A DNA stretch of 64,000 nucleotides from Bradyrhizobium sp. ISRA464 (GCF_029910095.1 NZ_CP094526.1:7626001-7690000); one strand, 5' to 3'. Counted from the first letter of the stretch, positions 44,812-54,003 are shown. Numbers and translations are program-made. The notes: generated by a model not told the origin, from the sequence alone.

Positions 44812-47238
44812 GCAGCCTTGTCTTTCATCTCCGAGAGGCGTCCACGGAGGTGCGGCGCTAGCACCACGACGTCGCCATCTTCAATCAACGCATCATCGAA
44901 ACGATCAAAAGACCAGTCGTTGATTCGCTCGATAGCCCCATCCGGAAGCAGTCCGATGTCTCTCGCATGGCGATCGAACTCGGATCGTGGCATCGATCCG
45001 CGCTGTTCAAGCAGCTGAACGAGCTCAGTATACGGTCTGTCCAATCCTTCCCAGGTAAGCATCAGGCTTGGGAGGCGATGGTTCTGCCACATCCTCGCTG
45101 AAAATATCGGACAGGAGCCCTGCGACAGCTTCGGTCTCTCGACGTGTGCGGGCAAGCTTGGCGGCATCGATCTTGATACCAGCGCCGCCTATCTGTTCCG
45201 CCGGCTTGGCGGGATCCTTCGGGATCGGGATGCCAGCGGCGCGCGCCTCGTCGCTGATCGAGACTGGCTCATCAACCCGCTCGGCGGCCGCCCGATGAAG
45301 GCTCTGATAGACCGCCTCGCTTGGAAGGCCGAGGGATTTGTGCAGCCGTTCCAGGAATTTGACTTCGCCGATGTCGATACTCGCGCCGCCGCCCACAACC
45401 GCGACAGCCGCGTCCGCGATTGCCCGACGTTCGACCTCCCCGACCTCCTGCAGCTTGCGAAAGACGCGCGCCTGCTTGGGAGGACTGTTAAACGTCGTGA
45501 CGGCAAACGCGATCAGACGTGCCTGCTCCACGCCGGACAAGTCCGGTGTGGCCCGAATTCGGCTGATGGTACGCTGGAGCTCTTCATAGCAAGCGTCTCC
45601 ATCGGAGCCGGCTGCCAGCACCGCGACTTCGACCTGGGTTCTTGCCGCTCGAAACGCTGGCCGAGAGGGATCGACAGGGCCACCATTCGCGGCCCTGAAA
45701 ATAAAGACCTGTTCGTCGGCCCGAGGAACACTGCTGCCGTATCTAGGGTCCGGTTCGAGCGCCACGTCGATCACATCCAACGCTCGTCCTAACTCTTCAG
45801 CAGCAGCTGTGGGGATCTTTCCGCTGCTGGCGACGTCAAAGCCCGCCATCTCGAAGATCATCTGAGCCGTGGTGCTCGCGCGGCCCTGGGCTCCCAGTGC
45901 CGTCTCGACCTGTCGACGAAAATCATCGATCGCCGCTGAACCCGACTGTTGCCAAATATCGGGGGGTAACAGTCCCGCAGCCACGACGGAATTGCGGAGG
46001 TTTGGTTTGCGCCCGACGAAGCGGCTGAATCCATCGAGCTCGGCTGTGCAGTCCTCGACCAGGGTTCGCAAGGCATCGAGTTGCTTCGTAAGGCCGGACA
46101 CGTCAGGATACTGTTCGTGCGGTCCGTGAACATCGACGGTGAATGCGCCACTGGCAGCGCGATATTGCAGCGAGATCCGCTTGTTCGTCCGTATGGAAAG
46201 ACCGCTCGGATATTGCTGAGCAAAGCGCTTCGTCCACAGAGTGACAAACTCGTCAAAGCATCGCACCGCGGGCGTTCTGAGATGAGTGTCCGGCATGGCC
46301 AGAACCCACCGCAGAGCGTCATCTGCCGACGATAAGACCGGTGCCTCCAACAGTCTTTGACCGAGATACAACCGCGTCGCGAGGTCCATTTCGGAGTTCG
46401 CGGCACGCTCCGCTGACAGTGCAGGCAAATCGATAGGCGCTGCCAATTGAACGTTAGCAATATTGAGAAAGTGGTTGGCGTAATGGTGAAACGACCCGTT
46501 CGTACCGTAGATCGCGAGAAGCCTCTTGACCTCGCCGATCAGTGACGCAGCGTCATCGCCCCGCTCGACGAACATACGATGCTCGAGCCCATAGAAAAAC
46601 ATGAAGATGAGCCCAATGCCGTAAGCAGGATCCCGCCTACCTCCGAGCATCCACTCAAGGAATGCCCGACGGGCGGCCGGATCCATCTCCGCGTAGGAAG
46701 GCCAATATGGCATCGAGCTTCCATCAATATCCGCGCGCTGGGCTCGAGCAGACAGATTGGGATTGATCGCGTATTGTACGGTCACACCGCCGGGCACGGC
46801 GAGGCAATCACCAAGGTAGAAAAGGCCGCCCGTGATCTCCACCTTTCCAAAGGTCACTCGCTCGTTGGCGTGCACCCATCGGGCCAGCGCACTGCCCTGC
46901 CGAGAGGGACTGCCTCCAGCTAGCAAAGGGCGAATGTCGTTCTTGAAGGTTGGCTCGCGTGCAGGCGGTCTCGGCGGCGCCTCGCGCCGGGTGGCCCAAA
47001 AGAGAGCGCGCAGCAGAAGATAGAGGCCACCGCAGACGATGGCGGCTGCTCCGATCACAGCGGCGTTCTCGACGACAAAGTGGTAGATCGCGACGGTAGC
47101 AGCGATCATCGCCCCGACGATAAGCAATGCGGCCTCGCCGCCCTTTGTCGATTTTCCCCGCCGCCGACCCATGCCATTTATCAACCGAGCGTTCCAACGC
47201 TCGTTCAGCTCCCTGACTGACCTTCGCATGCCGCACAA
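44808..47238 (-). pseudogene. TerB-N/TerB-C domain membrane protein, one frameshift near its C-terminus
   Basis: The main frame (47238 to 45025, 737 aa) starts with two predicted membrane helices (LLIVGAMIAATVAIYHFVV and GAAAIVCGGLYLLLRALFW). TerB-N follows with GSSMPYWPSYAEMDPAARRA and FMFFYGLEHRMF, then a helical TerB-like region near 560-660. The typical TerB-C ending, GLDRPYTELVQLLEQRGSMP, IGLLPDGAIERINDWSFDRF and DALIEDGDVV, lies in another frame that continues to 44808. The shift is near 45055-45065, again one surplus base (2,431 bases, three times 810 plus one). The whole would be about 809 residues. Upstream ATGs at 47229 or 47172 are alternative starts. TerB domains are linked to metal-sensing and DNA-processing stress systems. 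Confidence 0.8.
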
Positions 47239-47600
47239 CTAGCGGTAAACAATCTTGCGAGTTCCCTACCTATATACCGCTGCCCTCGTTGGAGGAGCAA
47301 GTCGCTTGCTCACGAACGGTCAAAACGCTGTCGGCTGGATTCACGCTGCGAACGGGCGCCCGACCGACGACTGGCGTGGGTGGCTTAGCATCAAAGAGCT
47401 CGAGACGAAGTTCTTCGAATAGTTGACGGCTGGGGCCACAAGCGCGCGTCTCCGTTAGGCTCGTCACGGACCGAGAGCTATGATTTTCCTCAATGCGCCT
47501 TGCTCTCGATGGTCCCTTCGAAGAGGCATTTGCGCAGTCGAACTACCAATCGGCGGTCACCCGAGCGGATTTCTCGTAAGGATCGTAGCAAGCTGTCCGA
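47239..47600. other. Gap between the four-gene operon and the Arr-like gene
   Basis: About 360 bases with no recognisable coding region. A leftward frame of 65 codons (47467 to 47270) has no homology that I can see. The stretch probably carries the promoter of the leftward TerB-domain operon. No clear palindromic operator is visible. Confidence 0.35.
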
Positions 47601-48002
47601 TCACAGAAGCAGCCTTTTCCTCGCGGCCAAAAGCATTTCCGGCGGAATCTTGTGGACGTTGACGATGCGTGCTTTCTCACACTGGAAAGCGGTCCCTGGC
47701 GCGTCAGGATCATCTTCGACCACGCACTCGACTTCAACTTCATAAATGCGCGGATATTCGTGGTGAGCTGCCCAAATTGCAGCTTGGTCAAATAGCTTCA
47801 CCATGTAGATGCGATCGTTCCGACGGATATCTGGCGAAACATCGCCATTTTGCGGTACGTCGGTCACCGACGGCGGCAAAATATACTCGCCCATCTGTAG
47901 GCCGAAGTTGCCGCCATGGAAGTAGCGTGGTGGCTTCTTACAAGGAAGCAATCCCTTGGCGGCGAGACGCCTGCGTTTCCTTTTCCCCATTCTTTCGTTC
48001 AT
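47601..48002 (-). CDS. Arr-like (rifampin ADP-ribosyltransferase-fold) protein
   Basis: About 133 residues from an ATG at 48002; two later ATGs are also possible. The core follows the pattern of Arr-type NAD+-rifampin ADP-ribosyltransferases: an N-terminal YFHGGNFGLQMGEYILPP, in place of the usual YHGT-type strand, then KLFDQAAIWAAHHEYPRIYE, VEVECVVEDDPDAPG and the C-terminal RIVNVHKIP. The usual tail arginine/tyrosine motif is not obvious, so it may act on another substrate. It lies just inside the right island border. ADP-ribosylation of rifampicin is a family activity, not shown for this protein. Confidence 0.6.
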   Translation of the reverse strand: MNERMGKRKRRRLAAKGLLPCKKPPRYFHGGNFGLQMGEYILPPSVTDVPQNGDVSPDIRRNDRIYMVKLFDQAAIWAAHHEYPRIYEVEVECVVEDDPDAPGTAFQCEKARIVNVHKIPPEMLLAARKRLLL

Positions 48003-48282
48003 GGCCCCGCCGACCGACTTTCTTCTTCCCCGGTTCGAAACATACAGCACTGGCGAGAACGCCGACTACGGCACGTTGCTGACCGCGGTACGAAAATCAG
48101 CGTCGCGCGATCAGCGCTCTCGGCGTCGGTCCCGCACCGAGCGGCAATCGAGTCGCCCCCAGGTCGTCCAGTCGAATTAGGTCTCTCCCTCGGCATCGTG
48201 AAGGACAATGGATGGGGCACGCATGACGCGAGCCTACCCTTAACCTCGCGGTAGATCTCTCCGAGATTTCGGGTCAGAGCCG

Positions 48283-48409
48283 GGTTCGATTCCGATCAGG
48301 GCGATTGTGAAGTCCGGAACGGCATAAGCGTGCCCGCTGCGGGAAGCCTGCTGTTTTATTTTTGTCGGCGAATACCGCGCGTCATCCTGCTGGTATTTGT
48401 GCTGGTATC
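48283..48409 (+). other. Right border module of the defence island (putative attachment region)
   Basis: GGTTCGATTCC at 48283-48293 is followed by two GCTGGTAT units at 48389-48409, the same pair and order as at 23180-23293. A GC-rich GCCCGCTGC lies between the two signals in both modules. The tRNA T-arm-like string is not part of a foldable complete tRNA here. These look like remnants of two integration sites of one integrase type. Confidence 0.45.
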
Positions 48410-48619
48410 GGCAGCAATCGACGATAAAAGTGGCTTCAAATTCAAATGGTTATGGCTCTAGGCAATTATCGGCCAGGGGCACCAATCGTGCGTTGGCTTC
48501 CGTGTCCGTTCGCCAAACATGATAAGCCCTGCTCCGCGGCGATTGCGACTTCGCCGGCATTGCTGCGTGAGCCTCCTCCCGACATCAATCACGTTGCCGG
48601 TGACTTTCACGGGCTTGCG

Positions 48620-48958
48620 TCACGGGTCGACATTGGCGGCGGTCGGCGTCCCGAGGTGCCGCATCGCCGAGCCGCCGGCCCGGGGCAATTGCGTACCTTG
48701 CGCAGCGGTACCCACCAACGGATCGATCGCCATCAGCTGTGCCTCCAGCGTGATGACGGTCGATGCAAGTTTGTCGCGACGCTCTCTCAGATGCTTCGCC
48801 AAAGTTGGGTAGAAAACATCCGTCGCATCGACAGTGTGCGACCGCTGCTCCTCCTCCATGATGTCGGAGTTCAAGAGCTGAATTCTCCAATTGAGGTCTG
48901 CGATCAGCGCCTGCAACTGCAAGGAACCTGATATTCCAAAGCGGGACGTTTGCTGCAT
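48620..48958 (-). CDS. Hypothetical helical protein (112 aa)
   Basis: The ORF starts at ATG 48958, with GAGGCAATGTC before it, and ends at 48620. The sequence is helix-rich and charged, with a likely coiled coil (LQALIADLNWRIQLLNSDIM and KHLRERRDKLASTVITLEAQ), and ends in a glycine/alanine-rich tail. I recognise no domain. It lies outside the right island border, between it and the tautomerase gene. The composition looks natural, but a real gene is only moderately likely. Confidence 0.4.
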   Translation of the reverse strand: MQQTSRFGISGSLQLQALIADLNWRIQLLNSDIMEEEQRSHTVDATDVFYPTLAKHLRERRDKLASTVITLEAQLMAIDPLVGTAAQGTQLPRAGGSAMRHLGTPTAANVDP

Positions 48959-49182
48959 GACATTGCCTCGATGTGAAACAGACCCAACCCGGGTCGGCGA
49001 ACAATCAGGCACTTAGCAAGGCCGATGCCAAAGGCGGCGCGGGTCGTGCCGGGCCTGAAGCGGGCGACGGACTTCGGCCTCATCGAAGCGATGCATCGGA
49101 ACATCCCAATTGCGGCCGCCGCCGTGTCCGATAGCCTTGTCGTGTCTTTGGCGATCAGCTTGCAACCCGAAGGGGGGCCAAC

Positions 49183-49572
49183 ATGCCCGACGTTCTGATT
49201 GAGACAAGGGAGGGCTGGCTCGCCGGCCGAGGCGCCCAGTTCATGGCCGCTATTCAGGATGCGATCAGCGCAACGCTCCGGACGCCGGTGCACGACAAGA
49301 TTCTTCGTCTTGTCCAGCATGCACGCGACGACTTCGCGATCCCCGATTGGGCCGGCGAGCGCTTCACCCATATCGAGATCACGATGTTTCCCGGCCGAAC
49401 CGTCGCGACCAAGCGCGCGCTCTACAAGGCCATCGTGGAGAACCTGCAGCGGTTCGGCGTACCTGCAAATGACGTCAAGATCATCCTGATCGAGGTGCCG
49501 CGCGAAAATGTCGGGATGCGCGGCGGCCATGCCGCTTCCGATTTCGACATCGGATACGAGACGGCGGTTTAG
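49183..49572 (+). CDS. Tautomerase-family protein
   Basis: This 129-residue protein has the N-terminal proline (MPDVLIETREGWL) used as the catalytic base after methionine removal in the 4-oxalocrotonate tautomerase superfamily. Conserved pieces follow: IQDAISATLRTPVHDKILRL, FTHIEITMFPGRTVATKRAL and VKIILIEVPRENVGMRGGHA. This matches the small tautomerase group of about 130 residues, which works as homo-oligomers in the cytosol. The substrate is unknown. The start is preceded by GGGGGG, a weak ribosome-binding site. It stands alone on the forward strand. Confidence 0.75.
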   Translation: MPDVLIETREGWLAGRGAQFMAAIQDAISATLRTPVHDKILRLVQHARDDFAIPDWAGERFTHIEITMFPGRTVATKRALYKAIVENLQRFGVPANDVKIILIEVPRENVGMRGGHAASDFDIGYETAV

Positions 49573-49819
49573 CGCAAACACGGCCCATCGGGCCGTGGCC
49601 CGCGACGAAATCCCGAAGCTGCCGCCGGGCGTGACCGTGATCTATGCTCATCCGGTCGATGATGGCGAGGAACTGCGCGGCTACGACTATCCGCATCTCG
49701 CGCCCTTGCGCGCAAGCGACGCCGCGTGCCTGTGCAACGCTGATATCGCTGCCTTGCTCGATCAGCACGATGTCAGGCGCATCGGCCTTCGCGAGCTGCG
49801 CGACCTGCAGCGCGGGGGG

Positions 49820-50647
49820 CTAGATCATCGCGGCGACTTTTTCCAGTCCGATCAGGCGCGCAAGGGAGCGCACTTCGCTCTTCTGATCCTCACGAAGCTG
49901 GAACAGCAGCGGCATCGCGGCCGATTTCAGCTGCTGGACTTCCTCGGAGTCGGGATCGATCGGCACATTGTCCGATCCGGGCTGGCCTTGATGCTTGGCG
50001 TGGATCTTGCGGGCGACCGCGCGCAGCGCACTCTCGACTGCCGGCCAGTAGTATTCCTGGTCCGACGTCAGCCTGAGCCGCTCCTTGATCCCGGCGATCT
50101 GCGCATCGCTGAGCAGCGCGTAGTTCTTCTGTGGCGCCGGCTTGGCGGCCACCTTCGGTTTCGCCGGCGCAGCCGCAGGCTCGGCGGTCTTCGGCTCAGC
50201 GGTCCTGGACTCAGCGTTCTTGGACTCAGCGGTGTTCGGCTCGGCCGACTTGGCGGTCGAGTTGGGCTGGCCGACATCTGCCGGCTCGGTGATCCGCTTC
50301 GGCAGGTGAACATCGGTGGGTTCGACGGAGGCATAAGCCTGGCGCACCGTATCGGGCGCGCCCGGGATTGCGGCCTGCGCGCGCAACAGCAGCGGTGATG
50401 GCGCCGCGGGCGGCTGGGCCACCTGCGGCGGGTCAAAGGCGGCGGTAGCGAACGCAATCACCGCGAGCTTGTCCTGCTTGCTCGCCCGGTTGGCGACGGG
50501 AGCCGCGTCGGCCGCCGCTACGGCGGCAACCTCGGACGGTGCCGACGGCACACTGTCGCGGCCCAGGATCGCGGTAATTGCCGCGCCGGCGAGGAGGAAA
50601 CTGGTCAGCGCGGCGACGGTGATGGCTCTGGTCAAAAATGTCTCCAT
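49820..50647 (-). CDS. Secreted or membrane-anchored hypothetical protein with AEP-type repeats
   Basis: About 275 residues from an ATG at 50647. A signal or anchor segment (LTRAITVAALTSFLLAGAAI) is followed by an alanine/proline-rich linker containing short repeats of the type AEPNTAES, KNAESRTAEP, KTAEP. A helical C-terminal domain (YALLSDAQIAGIKERLRLTS, DQEYYWPAVESALRAVARKI) follows, a type I have seen in Bradyrhizobium envelope proteins but cannot name. The product probably sits in the periplasm or inner membrane. Function unknown. Confidence 0.6.
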   Translation of the reverse strand: METFLTRAITVAALTSFLLAGAAITAILGRDSVPSAPSEVAAVAAADAAPVANRASKQDKLAVIAFATAAFDPPQVAQPPAAPSPLLLRAQAAIPGAPDTVRQAYASVEPTDVHLPKRITEPADVGQPNSTAKSAEPNTAESKNAESRTAEPKTAEPAAAPAKPKVAAKPAPQKNYALLSDAQIAGIKERLRLTSDQEYYWPAVESALRAVARKIHAKHQGQPGSDNVPIDPDSEEVQQLKSAAMPLLFQLREDQKSEVRSLARLIGLEKVAAMI

Positions 50648-50755
50648 GCCCGGCCGGTGTCGTCGCAGGGTGAACGCCAAATGCGGCCTTAGCGTGCCCC
50701 TACGGCGGCAAGGGGCTGCCACATTGGGTAAAATCGCGCCGAAGCGGCCCCGGAA

Positions 50756-51001
50756 TCAGGCCGCGGCGGCAAGCTCATAGGCTTCCTGGATATCAGCCAC
50801 GATCTCATGGGCCGTCCACAGGGCGCCCGGCTGGACCGAGCGCATGCTCACCGTCCAGTTGGTCCGGCGCGTCCGCGGCGTGCTGACAATGTCGAATTCG
50901 ACCTGCCTGCACAGCGGATGCCGCTGCAGGGCATGGAAGACCCGGGTCCTGAGCTCGTCGAGTGTTGCCGGGGTCTTGGCAAAGAGCGCCTCAAAGGCCA
51001 T
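50756..51001 (-). CDS. Small hypothetical protein (81 aa)
   Basis: The ORF starts at ATG 51001 (MAFEALFAKTPATLDELRTR) and has a natural composition: helix, then strand-rich centre (VEFDIVSTPRTRRTNWTVSM), then helix (AHEIVADIQEAYELAAAA). It could be a small alpha/beta protein. It lies upstream of the secreted-protein gene on the same strand with a 109-base gap. No family is recognised. Confidence 0.5.
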   Translation of the reverse strand: MAFEALFAKTPATLDELRTRVFHALQRHPLCRQVEFDIVSTPRTRRTNWTVSMRSVQPGALWTAHEIVADIQEAYELAAAA

Positions 51002-51102
51002 GTCGCATTCCCATGATGCCGGGCGGCCGGCCGTGATGGCCGGCCATCCTGTGGCGCATTGTTGGGGCGATCGTGGTTAATGGCGCGTTAAGGCGGCCGG
51101 CA

Positions 51103-51206
51103 GGCTTTTGGAGCGTTTTCGAGCGAAGTGGACACCGGTTTGCGTGAAGAAAACGCGTCCAAACAAGAAGCCAGGGCTTCGGTTCTGATTCAATCAGAAC
51201 CGAAGC
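51103..51206. repeat. Rhizobial-type palindromic intergenic repeat and terminator-like hairpin
   Basis: The stretch at about 51103-51165 (GGAGCGTTTTCGAGCGAAGT, then GACACCGG and GAAAACGCGTC) has the form of common rhizobial intergenic palindromes. Immediately after it, 51176-51206 is a near-continuous hairpin with 15-base perfect arms (GCTTCGGTTCTGATT, one central base, complement) covering the stop codon of the leftward nitronate-monooxygenase gene. It could terminate that transcript. Confidence 0.6.
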
Positions 51207-52212
51207 TCTCGCGGTGGATTTTCACCCGCGCGGCTGCTGACTCGTACTCCACAGCCGTTCGCGCCACGAGGTCGTCGACCGCAAGCACGTCGGTCACGCC
51301 GGATGCGGAATGCCCGCCGCTCCAGACATCGCGCCAGCGTTTGGGGCGGTTTTCGCGGGCACCGACGTCGATGTCTTTGCCGATGTCGATGGCGCCGCGC
51401 GCCGGCAGATTGTCGGGATCGAGCCCGGCGGCTTCGATCGATGGCCGCAGCATGTTGGTTTGCAGGCCCGTGAACGCCGTCGTCAGCAGGATGTCGTCGG
51501 CGGTGCTGTCGACCAGCATCTGCTTGTACCGCTCGTCGGCCATGCTCTCGCGCGTAGCGATGAACTTGGTGCCCATGTAGGCGAGATCGCAGCCCAGCGC
51601 TTCTGCTGCGCGCAGCGCATGGCCGTCGCTGATGCCGCCGGCGAGCACGATCGGGCCGTCGAAGAAGCCGCGCACCGCGCGCACGAACACGAACGGATTG
51701 AGCCAGCCGGTCTGCCCGCCGGCGCCCGCGGTCAGCAGCACGAGCCCGTCGGCGCCGGCCGCAACCGCGCGCTCGGCGTGGCGGATCGAGGCGACGTCGG
51801 CAAACACGAGCGCGCCGGCATCATGCAACGGGGCGAGCACCGGCGCGGGCGAGCCGACCGACGTGATCACCACCTCCGGCCGGTGCCGCAGCAGTACCGC
51901 GAGATCCTGCGCCAGACGCGCGTTGGAGCGATGCACGATCAGGTTCGGGCAGACCGGCGCCGCGCACTTTCCGCCGGCATCCGCATGCGCCTGCAGACGG
52001 CTCTCGATCTCGGTGAGCCAGGCATCGAGCTGTTCCGTCTCGCGGCAATTCACCGTCGGAAACGAACCGATCACGCCGTTGCGGCACGCGGCTACCACCA
52101 GCTCGACGCCGGACACCAGAAACATCGGCGCGGCGATCAGCGGCAGCCGAAGGCGATCGCGAAAGCGATCAAGAAGATCAGCACCAGACAAATTGTTTCT
52201 TCCCTGCATCAT
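51190..52212 (-). CDS. Nitronate monooxygenase (2-nitropropane dioxygenase) family protein 1
   Basis: About 340 residues from an ATG at 52212. This is a TIM-barrel FMN enzyme of the nitronate monooxygenase group: LRLPLIAAPMFLVSGVELVV at the N-terminus, PEVVITSVGSPAPVLAPLHD, a flavin-phosphate segment GADGLVLLTAGAGGQTGWLN, FDGPIVLAGGISDGHALRAA and LGCDLAYMGTKFIATRES. The last helices are conserved. Such enzymes detoxify nitroalkanes such as 3-nitropropionate, but many paralogues have unknown substrates. It is divergent from the acyl-CoA ligase gene across a 65-base gap, which suggests shared regulation. Confidence 0.8.
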   Translation of the reverse strand: MMQGRNNLSGADLLDRFRDRLRLPLIAAPMFLVSGVELVVAACRNGVIGSFPTVNCRETEQLDAWLTEIESRLQAHADAGGKCAAPVCPNLIVHRSNARLAQDLAVLLRHRPEVVITSVGSPAPVLAPLHDAGALVFADVASIRHAERAVAAGADGLVLLTAGAGGQTGWLNPFVFVRAVRGFFDGPIVLAGGISDGHALRAAEALGCDLAYMGTKFIATRESMADERYKQMLVDSTADDILLTTAFTGLQTNMLRPSIEAAGLDPDNLPARGAIDIGKDIDVGARENRPKRWRDVWSGGHSASGVTDVLAVDDLVARTAVEYESAAARVKIHRESFGSD

Positions 52213-52277
52213 TGTGTTAGCGTTGCCGCCGACATTGGCACGACAGAAGCCAAACACAAGGCGGGAGGACGAACGAC

Positions 52278-53840
52278 ATGAGCAATCCGCTCTACGCATT
52301 TCCGGCGGCATGCGAGCAGACGCTGCGGGCGCTGGCGCGCTATCCGTCGCGGACGGCCTTCGCGTGGCCGGGCGGATCGCTCAGCTACCAGGGCGCAACC
52401 GATCTGATCGGACGGATGCAGCGCGTGTTCATGTCGCTCGGCTTTGCACCCGGCACCCGCGTGGCCTTCCTCACCGCCAACCGCGCCGACACCTGGTGCG
52501 CCGGCGTCGCCGCGCAATTGTCGCGGCTGGCCATCACCTGGCTGCATCCGCTCGGCTCGCTCGACGATCAGTTGTTTCAGATCGAGGACTCCGAGGCCCA
52601 GATGCTTGTCGTCGACGGCATCACCTTCCGCGATCGCGGCGGTGAGCTAGCGGCAAAGGCGGCCGGCCTCAAGACCGTGTTCACGCTCGGCCCGGCGAGC
52701 TACGGCGCGGACCTGTTGCGGGCGGTCGAGGCGGCCGGCAGCGCAAGCCCGCGCAATTTCGCTGATGCCGACGACATCGCGACGCTGAACTACACCGGCG
52801 GCACAACAGGCAAATCCAAGGGCGCGCTGCGCCATCATCGCGAATATGGCGGCTTCGCCAACGCGATCCTCGCCGACTTCGAGATACCCGACACGCCGCG
52901 CTATTTGACCGTGGCGCCGATCAGCCACGTCGCGGGGACGAAAGTGCTGCCGACGCTGATGCGCGGCGGCACCGTGCACATGCTCAAGGGTTTCGATCCC
53001 GAGGCCGTGTTCAAGACCATCGCGCGCGAGAAGATCAACTTCACGCTGTTCGTGCCGACCATGATCTACGTGATGCTGGATCATCCGGCGCTCCCCAGGA
53101 CCGATCTCTCCTCGCTCGAGCTCCTGCTCTATGGGGCCTCCGCGATGTCGCCGAGCCGGCTGGTCGAGGGCATCGAGCGGATCGGCCCGGTGTTCTCGCA
53201 ACTCTATGGCCAGACCGAGTGCTATCCGGTGTCGGTGCTGCGCAAGCAGGATCACGACCCGAAGACGCCGGAGCTGTTCCTGTCCTGCGGCTTCCCGATC
53301 GCCGCCTGCCAGGTGAAGATCCTCGATCAGGACGACCAGGAGGTCGCGACCGGCGAGGCTGGCGAGATCTGCGTGCGCGCCAGCCACGTGATGGCCGAAT
53401 ACTGGAAGCGGCCCGACATCACCGCGGAAACGCTGAAGAACGGCTGGCTGCATACCGGCGACATCGCGCGCATGGACGAGCGCGGCTACATGTTCATCCT
53501 CGATCGCAAGAAGGACATGATCGTCTCGGGCGGCTTCAACATCTTTCCGCGCGAGGTCGAGGACGTGCTGTCGCAGCACGCCGATGTCGCGATGGTCGCG
53601 GTGGTCGGCGTGCCCGACGACAAATGGGGCGAAGCCGTCACAGCCGTTGTGGTGGCGCGCGACGGCGCGAGCCCGAATCCGGACGAGCTGATCGCGCTGG
53701 TGAAGGCGAAGAAGGGCTCGGCGCATGCGCCGAAGCAGGTCCAGTTCGTCAAGGAGCTGCCGATGACCGGCGTCGGCAAGGTCGACAAGAAGGTGCTCAA
53801 GGCCGCCTTCTGGTCCGGCCGTGACCGCATGGTGGGCTGA
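52278..53840 (+). CDS. Acyl-CoA synthetase / AMP-dependent ligase
   Basis: This 520-residue protein belongs to the ANL superfamily. The P-loop-like motif is LNYTGGTTGKSKGALRHHRE (about 171-190). The core motifs are LYGASAMSP, QLYGQTECYPVSVL, and GWLHTGDIARMDERGYMFIL before the hinge, with the adenylation lysine region TGVGKVDKKVLKAAFW at the C-terminus. It activates a carboxylic acid, probably fatty or aromatic, to its CoA thioester. It is divergent from the nitronate-monooxygenase-like gene. The ATG at 52278 follows GGAGGACGAACGAC, a good site. Confidence 0.85.
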   Translation: MSNPLYAFPAACEQTLRALARYPSRTAFAWPGGSLSYQGATDLIGRMQRVFMSLGFAPGTRVAFLTANRADTWCAGVAAQLSRLAITWLHPLGSLDDQLFQIEDSEAQMLVVDGITFRDRGGELAAKAAGLKTVFTLGPASYGADLLRAVEAAGSASPRNFADADDIATLNYTGGTTGKSKGALRHHREYGGFANAILADFEIPDTPRYLTVAPISHVAGTKVLPTLMRGGTVHMLKGFDPEAVFKTIAREKINFTLFVPTMIYVMLDHPALPRTDLSSLELLLYGASAMSPSRLVEGIERIGPVFSQLYGQTECYPVSVLRKQDHDPKTPELFLSCGFPIAACQVKILDQDDQEVATGEAGEICVRASHVMAEYWKRPDITAETLKNGWLHTGDIARMDERGYMFILDRKKDMIVSGGFNIFPREVEDVLSQHADVAMVAVVGVPDDKWGEAVTAVVVARDGASPNPDELIALVKAKKGSAHAPKQVQFVKELPMTGVGKVDKKVLKAAFWSGRDRMVG

Positions 53841-53891
53841 CACTGTCAGTCTTGCCCCCGCACCCTGAGAGACTGTGACGCTTTGCACCAC

Positions 53892-54003
53892 CGTCATTGC
53901 GAGGAGCTCGCGACAAAATTGCAAAGCAATTTTGCGCTGAAGCGACGAAGCAATCCATACTACCGCGCGTTTGGAGAGATGGATTGCTTCGCTCGCAATG
54001 ACG
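53892..54003 (+). repeat. Dispersed palindromic repeat, copy 1
   Basis: A 112-base palindrome-ended element beginning CGTCATTGCGAGGAGC and ending GCTCGCAATGACG, with GACAAAATTGCAAAGCAATTTTG inside. The same sequence occurs in inverted orientation at 62064-62201. Such elements are scattered between genes in Bradyrhizobium genomes. Confidence 0.8.

Noticed and set aside
47270..47467. A 65-codon leftward ORF after the Arr-like gene
   Set aside because: No recognisable domain, no ribosome-binding site and no conservation that I can judge; probably chance.
49508..50398. A forward frame covering the gap after the tautomerase gene
   Set aside because: It continues unchanged into the antisense of the secreted-protein gene, has no start signal or known motif, and its openness is explained by GC. 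The gap at 49573-49819 holds no gene that I can support.
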